DNA of 64,000 bases, taken from NCBI GenBank assembly GCA_022702705.1, contig CM040428.1:94918287-94982286 (forward strand), given 5' to 3'. This DNA comes from Papilionanthe hookeriana x Papilionanthe teres. Taxonomy: Eukaryota; Streptophyta; Magnoliopsida; Asparagales; Orchidaceae. The notes below the pieces were generated by a model that did not search any database, had not been told where the DNA came from, and was given only the letters and a program-made list of their open reading frames with translations. The translations under genes and the position numbers were made by a program. Below, piece after piece: positions 1-13,344 of this stretch. The first letter of the stretch is position 1. Each line of letters starts with the position of its first letter.

Positions 1-400
1 AAGGGAGGTGCTGAAACAAACCTTAAGGAAACTCTGCCAAAATTGTTCCAGACTACTCCCCACACATAGAGAACTTGATCCCCACTGAAATCCTCCTGCC
101 ATTTCCTCTCTGTGAGCTCAATTTCAGAGTTGAAATCCAAGCCCAAAACCAGGACACTTCTCCACGGTGAGCCAATCCCCAAATTGATTGGTCCTACACC
201 TTCACCAGACCAAGAGAAGAAGTTTACCAGCAAAAGCCCCTTCTCCAGGCCGGCCATTGCTTCCGGCCTCCAAGCTTTGTGATCGGGCTTGGTCGAAATC
301 ATACCTAGACAATTCACCAGGCCAAGGAATTCATCTGGAGCTTGCTTGGACCCAATCGAACGTGACACAACTCTCAGATCGATACTTCACTTCTCTGAGC

Positions 401-410
401 AAAGGTATGG
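401..410 (+). promoter_or_regulatory. conserved splice-donor-like site in LTR
   Basis: AAAG|GTATGG fits a plant 5' splice site. The same site (AAG or AAAG followed by GTATGA, GTATGG or GTATTG) occurs at the equivalent position in all five LTRs: 54388-54397 (+), and on the minus strand near 10591-10597, 19094-19102 and 40101-40110. It could splice to acceptors just before the gag and AlkB start codons. Use as a donor is inference. Confidence 0.45.
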
Positions 411-1876
411 ACTCACTCTTCTTCCCGAGCTTCCAGAGATTCTCAATTTTGTTTGGGTCAATTTCAATACATGTTTACCGTATGGATGTGTTCGTCTCTT
501 TAAGATGAATCCATAGAGCATAAGAACTCAAAAATCTGTTGAGAATTGAGTGAGAAATTAGGGTAGAAGGTTGACGGTCACGGGCTCACACAAGTCGTAG
601 ACGATGACCAGGAGCTGTCGGATCGCGTGTGTATCGAGCGGACGGCCAGGATTGCGCCAGAAAGAGTAATGAGACATGAATCGCGGGCCCCTGGAGCGCT
701 GAGTAGGATGGCGGCGCCGAATCAGGAGACGACGCGTGGCCTTTCGGAGCTGCCGAGGATGGCGTGGCGTCGCGTGGATAAGTAGGAAATTAGGGTTATT
801 TTCTATTTATTTAATTACTAGAACTTTGAAAATTCATAACTTTGTGTAGAAAAATCCTAAAAATAAAATAAAAATACCCTCTTGCTCAGTGAATAGAGGA
901 GAATAATGTGGAAAAGAAATTATGTAATTTCATTAAGTATTTTATTTTTAATTATTTATTTACTCTCTGCACTATTTCAATTCTCCATGCATAAAAGAAA
1001 TTCACTATGGCATGAGACCATAGGGCTTTTGAAGCCTCTAAACTTGGGAACATTCCCTGAATTTTCTAAGGTCAGAGGCCATCCCTATGAGAAGTTATTG
1101 ATTTTTCAAATTCATGTCATTGTTTTGATTATTTTAATTCCAATAATTAGCATGTTGAGAAATAAATTCTAGGAAAATTTGGTGATGTTTCTTATGACCA
1201 GAAAACCCTAGGAAAAGTCATTTTTGAGTTAATTCACTTTGAACAACCCTAATTGGCCTAAATACCCAAAAGTGAACTTTAATTAATTAGGGTTAACCAT
1301 TCATCAAATTAACTTAAAAATAATTCTCCACTATCCTTTAGGGATAGGAGAACACCACATAAAAATTTTAAAACAATTAGACTTGATTAACCCCACCAAA
1401 TGGGTTGATTAAGCCTCTTAAGTAAAAATGGGTAAAATTAAACTTTAAAAATTTATAACTCACAAAATATTTTTCAAAAATTCACAAAATATGTTTTGGA
1501 GCCTCTCTGATATCAAATGAAGTTAAGAAAATTAAAATTGTAATTTTCTAAAAAAGTTGATTTTTTAAGCTTATTTTAATATTTTAATAATTAAAAAATA
1601 ATAAAAATCACAAAAATATTTAAAATAACCAAAATGTCACATTTTGAATTCTAATCACTTAGGAACAAACCAAATATTTTCCCTAAGTCCCTAGGGTAAG
1701 ATATTGAATTTTAAAGGCTTAATGTAAATTTTAATATTAAAAAATGTATTTTCCAACTGTTTCACTAAAATAAATCTAATAAATCAAATAAAAACCAGAA
1801 AATTATAAAAATTGGTTTCTGATTTCTCTGATATCAGAAAGATTTTTGAAAAAATATAAAATTCATTTTTCAACCT

Positions 1877-2068
1877 TTATTTTATTTTTAAATTAATTAA
1901 TGATCCAAAACTAAAAATAATTATAATAAATAAAATAAAATTCAAAAAAACACCAAAATTGGTCCAAGTGGTCCTCTGGTTATTAGGAACATCCCATAAT
2001 TTTATTAAGGATAGAAACATTTCCTTGGTCATGTTATTGAATTTTCCTTGAAAACCACTATTTTCCAT
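1877..2068 (-). other. 63-codon antisense open frame conserved among LTR copies
   Basis: An ATG-initiated frame of 63 codons, antisense to the LTR, with a polar N-terminal half (MENSGFQGKFNNMTKEM) and a hydrophobic C-terminal segment that could span a membrane. Equivalent 63-codon frames are open at 8940-9131 (+) and 17443-17634 (+). The copy near 38423 (+) is interrupted, and the one near 56045-55880 (-) has a stop close to its end. No family is recognised. Shared LTR ancestry alone may explain it, so coding status is doubtful. Confidence 0.2.
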
Positions 2069-2529
2069 TAAAAATAATTACATAAATAAATTAAATACAA
2101 AAAAATCATATTTTCTTCTCTAATGTCTTAATTGACATGTAAGTGAGGTCACATAAAAATTTCAAGTTCATTTGAGCTTAATTTAGTGAGTTATAGAATT
2201 ATTAAGCTTGAAGGGCAAAATGGTAATTAAAATTTTCAACCTTTAATTAAAGTTTTAGGATTAATCAAAAGGGAAGGGTAAAATATTTGATTTTAAACTG
2301 ATTTTGGATGATTGAAACTTAAATGGTTAAGGGAAGAAACCCACCAATCATTTTAAGAATAATTAAAGTAAACCTTAATTAATTAATTAATTAAATTTGG
2401 AAGATTAATAAAATTTTTTGAAATTATAAAGTAGGGATATTATTTAAGAGGATATTTATTCTTCAATTTAAAATCCCCTAAATAAATCACTTCAATGATA
2501 CTTAATTCTTAATTAAAAGATTAAAATGA

Positions 2530-2810
2530 TAATCCAAATTAAAATTAAATTAAAATTAAATTAAATTAAATTAAAATTAAATTAAAATTAAATTAAATTA
2601 AAACCAAATTAAATTAAATTAAATTAAACTAAATTATAAATTAAAATTAAATTAAATTAAAATAAATTAAAATAAAATAAAATTGAAATTAAATTAAATT
2701 GAAATTAAATTAAATTAAAATTAAATTGAAGTTAAATTAAATTGCAATTAAATTTAAATTAAGGTAAATTAAATTAAAATTAAATTGAATTAAATTAAAT
2801 TAAAATCGTT
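2530..2810. repeat. AAATT-type AT-rich minisatellite in LTR
   Basis: Repeats of AAATT / AAAATT with occasional variants fill about 280 bp. The same tract, in the matching orientation, is in every full LTR here (16600-16830, 37560-37830, 56520-56670), so it is a resident part of the LTR. Copy number differs between LTRs, as expected for slippage. Confidence 0.85.
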
Positions 2811-4948
2811 TAATAACAAACCTAAATGAAATTATTAAGAATTAAACCTAAAATAACTTGAACACTATTCCAAACTTAAACTAATTTTTTTTTTATAATT
2901 AAGTCAAAATTATAATTAAATCATTAAGTCTAAATCATAAAAATACTTAATAACTTGATTTGCCCTTTTAAAAGCTCTTATTATTATAACTCTTAAATGA
3001 AATTTCAAGTGAAGTATTACCTCACTTATAGGATATTCAAATGTCCTAAGTTCACTGAGCAAAAGAATAACATTTAAACTCCCGGATGATTAATTCACTT
3101 GTATAATTAAATTCTCTTGGACTTAAAACGATCCTAGAAATATTGAAAAGATGTTTAAGACTCGTCTTAAGCACTTCCTCAATATGATAGGATGTTTATA
3201 AGAACAATTGAACTTAATTGTCCTTTGATGAAGAAAATCATCCTTAAACCAAAACACAAGAACCTAGACGTCATAGGAGATGACTAGCTATAGGATTAGG
3301 ACTTTGATAGATAACCTAAACCTTTCCCTTAGCTTTACCTAGGTACTTATTGAAATATTTAAATGCCTTAACATGTGTTTTAAGTGCAGCTTGGGATGAC
3401 GGGAAGACCCTCCAGGTACGCTTTTATTTTAGTGCAATTTACTTTATTGCAAATGCACCTTACCTTTCTTGCATGATAAACAATTGTTGCATGAAAACCA
3501 AAACCTTTAGGGTAGTGCCTGAACTGAAACCAAAACTAAATTAAAAATCACTGCAAGATAAAATTCACCACCACAACATTTCAAAATAGAAAACAACTCA
3601 AAATTTAATCACAAACACAACACAAAACTACAATTGCAACTAAATTAAAACGTCTCGTTGAATGATCGGGAATACCTCGAATGATGTAACCCACGTGTTG
3701 CTAACGGGATTTCCCACGGTCTAAATGAAAGTGTGGAACTCATTCAGTTGAGTTTAGCAAATTCATATGGACTAAGTGAATTCAATGAAAATAACGGTGT
3801 CGGGATGACGGAACCGTAGGATCTTAATCGGTTCTGTTATAATCAACTTTAAGATTTGTTTTAACTAAAACACTAAAAACACTTGGATTTTAAGACTTCT
3901 TTAAAACCAAACTCCTCTCTTCTCTTTTGATTACAATCTTTTAAAACTAAACCTCTGCAACAACAAGGAACTTGGAGCACGGTGGGCAGCACGGCCATCT
4001 TCGTCAGCAAAACAAACTCTACTTCAGCAAAACATTCTTAGAATTAAATAACCAAGCCATAAGATCTCGAGGGAGTTTGCCTAGTGCAACATAAATCCTC
4101 AACTCTTCGTTAGGCATTCGCATGATCATGTCATGTAAATTAAGCCCTAACCGGTCTTAGGACTCCGATGTAGTCGTTTGGTACGACATAAACCCTCATA
4201 TCTTTGAGGCTATTTGTATGATTTTATCATACAAATATAAGTCCGAATTAATTAAAATTGGCAAGATTGAAATATCAGATAATATTAGGATTTCCTTAAA
4301 TCTGAGCCAAACAATAGGATAGTTTGGGAAGTTGCCAAGATTCTTCTTGGATCTTCAGCTTCTCCTACTCCTCTTCCATTGGGCTCCTAAAAATAACTAT
4401 TCTAAATTCGATCCATTCCCTGTTGAAATTTCCAAAATCCAATCCTTTGAAAACCTTAAACTTTGAAATTCTTCAGAGCAAAGTCACTGATCATTTTCGA
4501 GAGTTTTCTTAAATGATTCACTTAATTTAAGATGTAATTAACTATAGGGGCTTGCCCTTATAGGGAACTTTAAGAACCCAGGTAATATAAACCCTGATTA
4601 ATTCATTTATATTAAGCAGGAGAATTTGTCGGCTTATAAAATTGGTTCGCAGACCAAACAGATGTCACAAGTCTTCTAGTTTATTTAATCGAGCCCCATC
4701 GTCAAGCAGTGTGCCTATTCTTCGGGATAGATACACGATTTGTGGTGCGATGCTCGTCTATATAAACTATTTGGGATGTGAGATCGGTTTGATTTCATAT
4801 CTTAAAATTTTTCAAATTTAAAATTATTTTCAAAATCAAATACTACTTTTCAAATTACTTATTTAAATTAAATTAAAAATTTGCTAACAATTTCTATAGG
4901 CGACCTCTTTTCAAAAATACAACCCTCAACTTAAAAATAATGCCGACA

Positions 4949-7900
4949 GACATCAATGGATAAAATAAGAGGGAACGAGGGAGATTGAGTGAGTGAGTGC
5001 AAGAGAAGAGAGAGGAGAGAAATAAGGAGAAGGGGAGAAAGAGAGGAAAAAAGAGAGTGAAAGAGAGAGAGACAGATAATAATAAATAATGAGATGGTGA
5101 AAATGGGCTAGAGTGAGATGTGAGAGCAATTGATAGAGGGAGGGATGGAGGAAGAGTAATAGAGAGTGTGAGAGATAGAGGGAGAGAAGGAGTGAATAAA
5201 GAGAGAGAAGGGAGCTTGTTAGATCAAAGAGCAATAGAGGATAGAGAGGGAAAGAGAGAGCAAGAAACAATAAAGAGAGATGAAATAGAGTGAGAGATTG
5301 AGCAAGAGAGAGTGAACTAAAAACAAAGGGATAGAATTAAAGAGAAAGCAGAAGGAAGAAAGGGAGAGAGAGTGAAACCGAAAGGAGACAGACATGATGA
5401 GCAGGGAAGATAGAAGAAAAGATCACTAGTGCAAGGTAGAGAGTGGGAGATATAGAGGAAGATATGGAGAGAGATGGATGGAGGGTGAGAGATAGATAGA
5501 GGAGGGAGATAGAGAGAGATAGAGCGAAAAAGAACAAGATAGTAAGAGAGAGTGAGATAGAGAGCAATAAATGGAGCTAAGGAGGGTAAGTTAGATAAGG
5601 GTGATTTAGAGTGTGAGAGAGTGTATGAGTGTCTAAGATGGAGAGAATAACAAGATGGATAAGGGAGACAATGACAGGGTGTGAATAGAGAGTGAGAAAA
5701 ATAGAGGGAGTGTTTGAGAGGGATAAGGAGATAGAGAACATGAGAAAGTTGGAGAGAGGGTAAGCCATTGAGAATTTGAAAGATGGAGGCTAAGAGAGAG
5801 AGGGAGAAAGAGAGAAGAGGAGAGAACTGAGGGAGGGAAGGAGGGAAGAGAGCGAATGAGATAAAGAAAGAGAAAAACAAATGGGAGGGAGGGTGGAAAA
5901 TTTGAGAGAGAATTAGAGGAAGATAGTAAGAGAGTGTGAGCTAAAGAAGAGTGAGAGATAGTGAGAGAGAGGAGAAAGATGGGGGAGGATAGAGAGGCGT
6001 GAGACAAATATAAAAAAGGTATGGGAGAGCGACACGGAGAGTGAGAGAGAGAAGGTAAAATAGAGGAGAAAAATGGTGAAAGAAAGAAGAAGAGTGATAG
6101 AGTGTGTTTGAGAGAGAGTGTGACATAGGGGAGACCTAGAGAGAGCAAATAAGATGGAGTGAGCAAGATAGAGAGAGAAAAAGAGCAATAAAAAGAGATA
6201 GAGGGAGTTTGAGAGTGATCTTGAGAAAGAAAAAGTGAGTGTGTGAGGGAAAGGACATAAGGGAGGGAAAGAGAGACTAGGAGGAGATAGAAAGAGAGAG
6301 ATTCAGAGGGAGGAATGGATGTGAATGAGAGCAAGAATAACTGAGAAAGAGAATGAATAATGGAGAGAAGGAGAGAAGGAGGGATAAGGAGAGAGTAGGG
6401 GAGACTGAGAATAATAGTAAAATAACAAGAGTGAGAGATACGGAGAGAGAGAGAGAGGAAAGAGGGGAGGGAGAGAGTTAGAAATGTGAGAGAAAGTATG
6501 AAACAATGAGAGAAGAGGGAAAAAGCGAGGGATTCAGAGAAAGTGGGAGTACAATGAAAGAGATAGAGAGAGAGATATAGAGAGAAAATGAGTTAGTAAA
6601 TAGAGAGAAGATAGAATGATATGAGAGAGCAAGAGATAGAGAGGAAGAGAGATAGAATTGAGAATGAGAGGGGCAGAGAGTGAGAAAGGGAGAGATAGAG
6701 AGAGGAAGTCAGAGAGATTAAAGAGATTTAGGGACTAAGAAAGAGGAGATATTGAGAGAAAAATAAAGAGAAAAGAGAGCGTAATGGAAGATAGAGCAAA
6801 TGAGAGTACTCGATTAGGAGAGTGGTACGGAGAGTAAAAGAATGAGTGGGAGAAAGAGAGCTAGAGAGATATGGAGAGGGCGAAAGAGAGGTAGAGGGAT
6901 AGTGAGTGTGGAAGAATGGAAGATAGAGTGAGTGAGAGAGGGGGAGGGAGGGAGGGAAGGAAGCAAGAGAGGAAGAGAGAGAATATGTGGAGGACAGAGG
7001 GAGCAAAAGAGTGAGACGAGAGAGAGCAGAAAAGAGAGAATAAGATAAAGAGAGAGCAAAGAGTGAGTAAAAAAGAGGGGGAGTAAGAGAGAGTGAAACT
7101 AAAGAGAAAGAGGGAGGAAGAGAGGAGAGAGAGTGAGAGAGAAATAGAGATAGAAGAGAGAGTGAAGGAAGATAAAACAAGAGATATGTAACAAAGAGCA
7201 AGAAAGGGGCAGAAATTAGAGAAATAGATATAGACATAAGAGGTAGACAAAGAGAGAGATTGTATGTGTGTGTGTATGAGGACAAGAGATTGAGAGAGAA
7301 ACTTAAGAGAAAGAGTTAGAGAAGTTGAGCAATAAAAGAGAAAGAAAGAGAATACAAATAGCGAAAATGAGTGAGAAAGGGAGAGAAGGAGGCAGTGAGA
7401 GTGTGAGAGATAAAGGGAGAGAAGGAGAATGAGGGAAGATAGAGAAAGAGATAGTGACAAGAAAGATGGGGGAGAATAAGAGATTGTGAGAGAGATTGAG
7501 AGAGAGATGGAGAGGAGAGCCAAGAATGGAAAGTGGGAGAGAGCGTAAGAGAGAAAAAGGAAGGAGGGAAGTGACATAAATAGAGAAAGAGAGTGGGGGA
7601 TATTAGAAGAAAAACAGTAGAAGAGTAATAGAAATATTGAAAGAAAATAAAGAATGTGAGCGTATAACGATAGAAAGTGGAAGAGAGAATAGAGGGTGTG
7701 AAAGTGATAAAGAAGGGAGTATGAGTGACAGTGAAGCTAAAGAGAGTGGGTGAAGAGAAAGTAATAGAAAAGGAGCAAGAGAGAGAAGGATAGATGGAGC
7801 AAGAGAAAGAGTTATGGAGGGAAAGTGAGAGAGAGAGAGAAAAGGAGTGAGAATTGGAGAGAAAGTGCAAGAGAGAACGACTGAGAGAGGCGACTGAGGG

Positions 7901-8251
7901 AATAAAAGTGAGAGTGAAATTGAAGAAAATGAACCAAGGAAGGGAGAGAGAAAATAGAGAATGAATGGAGAGTGAGGGAAGAGAGAGAAAGAGAGAGGGA
8001 GCTAGAGAGAATAAGAGAGCGAAATAAAGTGGGAGAGAGAAGAGAGAGAATGAGTTGAAGGGATGGCGAGTTAGAGTGAAAGATATATGAAGATAAAGGC
8101 GCGACTAATGAGAGAGAAAAGAGAGTGACAAGAGCGAGAGAGAGAAACATAAATGAAAGTGAAAGACATAGTGAGAAAGGGGGAGAGTGAGAAAGAGAGA
8201 GATAGGAGACAAGAGTAAGGGACAGAGTGAGAAAGGTGGAGATAGAGGGAG
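4949..8251. repeat. 3.3-kb polypurine (GA-rich) repeat block
   Basis: The plus strand is almost entirely A and G, made of irregular gagaga, gagtga and gatagaga words rather than a pure dinucleotide. Stretches match the second GA-rich block in detail: 6592-6645 corresponds to 46615-46670, and 6200-6330 to 46200-46330. The two blocks therefore share descent and are not independent slippage products. Minus-strand open frames across it encode Ser/Leu/Pro-rich low-complexity protein and are composition artefacts. It lies between the 3' ends of two oppositely oriented LTRs. Confidence 0.85.
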
Positions 8252-11200
8252 TAGTCGGCGTATTTTTTTTTATGTTTTATGGTAAGTTATCTTAAAATTA
8301 TTTAAAATTTGGAAATTTGATTTAGGTTTGTTTTGAAATGATTCTTAATTAGTTTCAAATATTTTAATTTACTTTTTAATTATTTAACATTTTAGGTTTT
8401 AATCGATTGTTAGATTATTTAATGATGTAGGTTTTAATCAAATTAAGAATTATTTACTTTTAATCATTTAGTTATTAATTCCACTTATCCTCTTAAATTT
8501 AAGAGTTAAATATTATTAAGTGATTTATTTTGGTATTTTTAAATTAAGGAATTAATATCCTCTTAAGTTATATCCCTATTTTAATAATCCAATTTTAATT
8601 AATCTTCCAAAATTTGAATTATTTAATTAATTAAGGTTTCATTTTTTGTTAAAGTGATTAATGGGTTCCTACCCTTTAATTTCCTAAAGTTTCAATCATC
8701 TTAAGAGAAGATTAAAATCAGATATTTTACCCCCATGTTGATTAAACCTAAAGTTTTAATTAGGGAGTTAAAATTTTTTATTACCTTTATGCCCCTTTAA
8801 GCTTATTTATTTTATAACTAATTAAATTAAGATTAAATGAACATATAATTTTTATGCCACTTCACTCTCATGTCAATTAAGACATTAGAGGAGAAAATGT
8901 GATTTTTCTGAATTTAATTTATTTATATAATTATTTTTAATGGAAAATAAGGATGTTCAAAGAAAATTCATCAACATGACCAAGGTAACATTTCTGTCCT
9001 TAAGAAAATTATGGAACCTTCCTAATGACCAGAGGACCACTTGGACCAATTTTGGTGATTTTTTCAATTATATTTTGTTTATTATAATTATTTTAAGTTT
9101 TGGAGTGTTAATTAATTATAAAATAAAATAAAAGTTGAAAAATGGATTTTATATTTTTAAAAAATCCCTCTAACCTCAAGAAAGTCAGAGAAATAAATTT
9201 TATATTTTTATGATTTTTCTTTGATTTATTAGAATTAATTTAGTGGAAAGGCTAGAAAATACATTTTTTAATTCAAAAAATTGTTTTAAGGCTTTGAAAT
9301 TAAATATCTTAACCTAGAGACTTAGGAAAAATATTTGATTGGTTTCTAAGTGATTAGGGGACCAAATATGACATTTTTATGATTTTTATTATTTTTATGA
9401 TTTTTATTTATTTTTAATTATTAAATATATCAAAATATGCTTAAAAATGAAAATTTTTAGAAAATTCTAATTTTATTTTTCATAGACTCCTGTGATATCA
9501 AAGAAGTCCGAAAATCATTTTGGTGAATTTTTAAAATGTAATTTTGGAGTTATGAATTTTTAAAGTTTAATTTTGATTATGTGGCTTAATTGATCCATTT
9601 AGTGGGGTTAAACATTTCCAATTGACTTCAAATTTTTATGTGAGGTTCCTCTGATCCTAGAGATCAGTGGAGAATTGATTTCAAGTTATTTTAATGTGTG
9701 ATTAACCCTAATTAATTAAAGTTCAATTTTGAGTGATTATGCCAATTAGGATTATTATTAATGAATTGACTCAAACCATAATTATCCTAGTGTCCTCTGG
9801 TCCTAAGGGACTTCACGAAATTTTTTTGGAATTTTTTGAACAACATGCTAATTTTTGGAATTAAAATGTCAAAAATAGTGATATAAACTTGAAAAATACA
9901 GAACTTACCACAGGGATGGCCTCTGACCTTGAAAAATTCAGAGAAAGTTCCCAAGATCAGAGGCTTTAAAAGTCCTATGGTCTCATGGCATGGTGAAATG
10001 TATACATGCATGGAGAATTAAAATGCTCAAAACGGTATTAAATTAATTAAAAATAAAATACTCAACAAAATAGATCAATTCATTTTCCACATTATTCTCC
10101 TCTGTTCACTGAGCAAGAGGGTATTTTTCTTTTATTTTTATGATTTTTCTATGCAAAGATATCAATTTTTGAAGTTTCAGGTATTTAAATAAATAAGAAA
10201 AATCGGATTTTCCTACTTAAACCAGTCAGCGCCGCGTCAACCTCGGCGGCTCCAAAGCTCTACGTGTCGCGCTCCCATTCGATGCCGCCACCTGAGTCAG
10301 CTGCCACGCGTCCCGCTGTCCCGCTCCATCTTCTGGTCTGACTTGATCTCTGCCATTCAACCGATACACAAATGATCGGACGGCTCCTGGTCATCGTTTA
10401 CGACTGGTGCGTCCCGTGAGCCATCGACCTTCTAACCCTAATATCTCCCTCGATTCTCAACGGATTTTCGAGTTCTTATGCTCTATGGATTTGTCTTGAG
10501 AAGACGAACACATCCATACGGTAAACAGGCATTGAAATTGACTTAAATTAAATGAAGAATCGCTGGAAGCTAGGGAGGAAGAAGAGGGCAATACCTTGGC
10601 TCTAAGAAGTGAAGCTTCTATCAGAGAGGCTCGGCACATTCGTTGGAGTCCAAGGAGGCTAGGGATGAAGCCTGGAGCTGTGGTGAAATGTCTAGACTTG
10701 ACTTCCACCAGGCCCGATGACAAGGCTTGGAGGCTGGAACAACTGGGTGGTCTGGAGAGGGGGCTTTTACTGGGGAACTCCTTCTCTACCTCTGGTGAAG
10801 GTGTGGGAAGAGTTAATTTGTATTTGGCGAAGTTTCAGAGAGTGTTCTGTTTCTGGCCTGATTTTCAGGTGAGAAATTGAGCTCAGCTGGGGGGATTCAG
10901 GGTAGGAGAACAATGGGGTTCTTCTTCTCTAGGCTGGGAGAAGCTCTGGGAGTGATTTGGTGAGATTTTGTTGAGAAAAATTTCAACACCCTTCAACACC
11001 TTTCTCATGGCTGAGAAGAGATGTTTAAATGGCCAGGGCCATTGGGCTGAGCTAGGGCTCAATTGGTGGGTGGATTCCACTGCTCAGGTGGAGGGCAAAG
11101 GAGCTCCAAGGTTTGATTTGGCTGAGGTGGCCAATTGGGTGAGTTTGGGTGAGTTTCACTTGGTGGTGGCTCTCGGTTTTGACTCCCTCCGGAGGCTAGG

Positions 11201-12987
11201 CCGGCCGACAAGGACAAGGGTGCTGGCCATGGGTCAGGTCAACCAAGGAGTAGGGTTTAATGGTGATAAACCATGCAAGGGAGGATTTGGGGTGAGGCAA
11301 AAGGTGGATTTGTCCATTTAAGGGAACATATCCCTTAAAATGGGGAACCCTTGGTCCATGACTCACTTAGCTTGGGCTAGGTGGATCTAGGGTGGTTCCT
11401 AGGGCTCACTTAGTGGTTGTGGATAGGTTGGATTAGCCACATTTGGTTCAATTCGTTTGGTTTGGTCATGGGTTCAAATTGGCTCATCTGGATTTGGGTT
11501 GGGCTAACTTGAGTTAGATCTTGATTTGGGTCCAAATGTCTTGAGTAATTTTGAAGAGGTGATTGCCATGAAGAAGTTTCATGAAGACATGGGGAGGTTT
11601 TGAGTTCAATTGGAAGGTCAATTTGGTGGATTTTGGTATTTTGGTTAATTTGGGGAGGGTTGAATCAACTTAGGTCCAAGTTGGGTTAAGGTGGGGTTTA
11701 GACCCAATTGAAAGTTTCAATTGGTCTAGGGGAATGTATTGAAGAGTTCCCAACATCAATTGGGAAGAAATTTTAGGGTTTGGCTAATTAATTTGGTAGG
11801 TTTAGGGCATGTGTTCAATTTAGGCTAAAATGGGGGTATTTTTGGTTTTCAAATAGATTTAGGTTAAGCTTAGGCTTAAATTGGGGCAATTGAAAGTTGC
11901 ATAGGTGTCATGAGAATGTTATGGAAAGTTTAGGACTGAAATTTGGCGAAAAAAAGTTGGTATTAGGTTAATTGGGGTTTTGGATTAATTAGGCAAAATT
12001 GGAGATTTTGAATTTCAAATGGAATTGAACTCAAATGTGAATCAAATTGGGCTTGTATTTGGTTTATATTGATAGTAATGATGTTGAATTAAAGTTTAGA
12101 ATTGAAATTGGGCAAAATTGAGGTCAAATTGGTTGGTTTAGTGTGACATTGGGTCCATTTAGGTTAAAAATGGGTCAATTTGGGGATTTTGATAAAAGTG
12201 GGTTATTTTGGCAAATTTGGGCTATGGTGTAGTTGAACAAAATGACATTGGGAATATTTGAAATTTTATGGAATTTTCTGAGAATTTTTGGAATTTTTAA
12301 AATTTTGTGCCAAAAGGGTATTTTAGGGTATAAAGAGGTTATTTGGAGGGTATTGGGGTATTTTGGTAAATTTAAAAGGTGGGGGTTGTTTCAAAATGAT
12401 TTTTAGGATTTTTGGGAATTTTGGGTAATTTTTGGAAGTTTTGGAAAATTTGGGGTAATTAGGTAATTTTAGGTAGGTTTGAAGGACCCAATGTCACAAC
12501 TAGGCATTTGACAAAAGTTGAATTTTGATTTTGATGAAGCTTAAAGTGAGCCATGGACCAGAAAATGTCCACCCTAAACATCTCATGGGTTGTTTCCAAC
12601 CCTCTTAGCCAAAGAGCTAGGGGTTTGGACTTAGTCACATGAGTGTTCCAATGAACCAGGGGGAGAAATGGGTAAGGATGGTGTGTGTGAGAGTGCAATG
12701 TGTGTAAGTCAGACCTCACCAGGATCAGACCACCCAGGGTAGTCCTAAGGCCTGAATAACCTTATAGGAGCTCACTATTGGTTCCCCATATGGTGGTCTT
12801 AACCTTCTAAGGTGATTTAGAGGTTTGCAACCATCCAAGTGGGGTCACAAGAGGAGTCAAGAAGTAGCTGAATTGCTAAAGGGTGAGTCCCAATTCTAGT
12901 CCTCTAGGATAATCAAGGAGAAACCTTATGGCTAGATCCTAAGAACTAAGGAGAGAAGAAAAGACCTCACCAAAAATGAGGTCAACA
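8252..12987 (-). mobile_element. truncated 3' LTR of the host (outer) retrotransposon
   Basis: Read on the minus strand this is an LTR of the same family. It starts TGTTGACC (12987 downward) and ends near 8252 in a degraded GCCGAC. It is about 4.7 kb against 7.5 kb for intact copies. Most of the shortage lies between 8265 and about 8940, where roughly 2-2.5 kb of the LTR 3' part is missing. It retains the TATA-like ATTTAAA (11024-11030), the donor-like site near 10591-10597 and the C/A-rich U3 (G/T-rich on the plus strand, 11340-12480). The sequence inward of 12987 matches the 3' internal end of the nested element, so this is a 3' LTR. Confidence 0.8.
8940..9131 (+). other. 63-codon antisense open frame, second LTR copy
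   Basis: This is the counterpart of the frame at 1877-2068, starting MENKDVQRKFINMTK and ending with a hydrophobic stretch (ILFIIIILSFGVLIN). It stays open at the same length in a different, diverged LTR. Function unknown; it may be only a chance open frame in AT-rich DNA. Confidence 0.2.
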
Positions 12988-13028
12988 AATGGACCCCCAA
13001 TAGGTGTGGTGTGCTGACGGAGCACACT
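12988..13028 (-). promoter_or_regulatory. 3'-LTR-adjacent region: polypurine-tract candidate and stem-loop (host element)
   Basis: On the sense (minus) strand the order is stem-loop, then the 18-mer acacctattgggggtcca, then two T residues, then the LTR. The G5 run is the nearest thing to a plus-strand priming tract. The stem is ggtgtgct / agcacact (13008-13015 with 13021-13028, last pair G-T) around a gacgg loop. The nested element keeps the stem with a different loop. Confidence 0.5.
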
Positions 13029-13344
13029 GTGCATATTGGCGTTGACCGAAGAGATCAACAAAACCAACACAGAATACTAAGTGACACACTTAGAACAAAG
13101 CACAGAAAAATTCCGCTGGGGAGTGTCGGGTAAATCTCCAAGAATGAAATTCCTGAACTCTCGCTGGGGAAGAAGGAGGTGATTTCCAAATCACAAGACT
13201 TGGAGATTAGATTTTAGATTCATTTTATTTTTATTTCAAGTTTCAATTTCGAGTTTCAAATTGATTTGAGTTTCAATTTTAGTTAAAGTTCGGTTTAAGA
13301 TTGACTTTAAGGTGAACCTCGCTGAGATTCAGAATTTGGAATGA

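Larger units (their letters stand above)
1..4948 (+). mobile_element. LTR of giant Tat/Ogre-like retrotransposon, 5'-truncated by window edge
   Basis: This segment is collinear with about 53990-58820 of the complete plus-oriented LTR further right and, in reverse, with the LTRs at 14375-21900 and 35339-42882. It ends at 4948 in ATGCCGACA, the family's LTR 3' terminus. What follows (gacatcaatgg) is not a primer-binding site, so this is a 3' LTR or a solo LTR, not a 5' LTR. Its left part lies outside the window. It contains a splice-donor-like AAAG|GTATGG at 401-410 and an AAATT-rich minisatellite at 2530-2810. The short open frames inside it are not convincing genes. Confidence 0.88.

Noticed and set aside
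906..1172. 88-codon hydrophobic frame, similar to 9787-10011 (-)
   Set aside because: The similarity follows from LTR homology. The matching stretch in the right-hand LTR (about 54960-55165) has several stops.
2530..2810. Telomere-like or centromeric repeat
   Set aside because: The AAATT words are an internal LTR minisatellite present in every copy, not TTTAGGG-type telomere repeat.
4953..8150. Many minus-strand open frames of 60-240 codons
   Set aside because: All lie in GA-rich DNA and encode Ser/Leu/Pro/Phe-rich low-complexity protein. Stops are rare in such DNA on the pyrimidine strand, and there is no domain or conserved start.
10596..11321. Open frames of 94 and 117 codons in the truncated LTR
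   Set aside because: They lie in the GC-richer promoter/leader part of the LTR, and the frames are not kept in the other LTRs.
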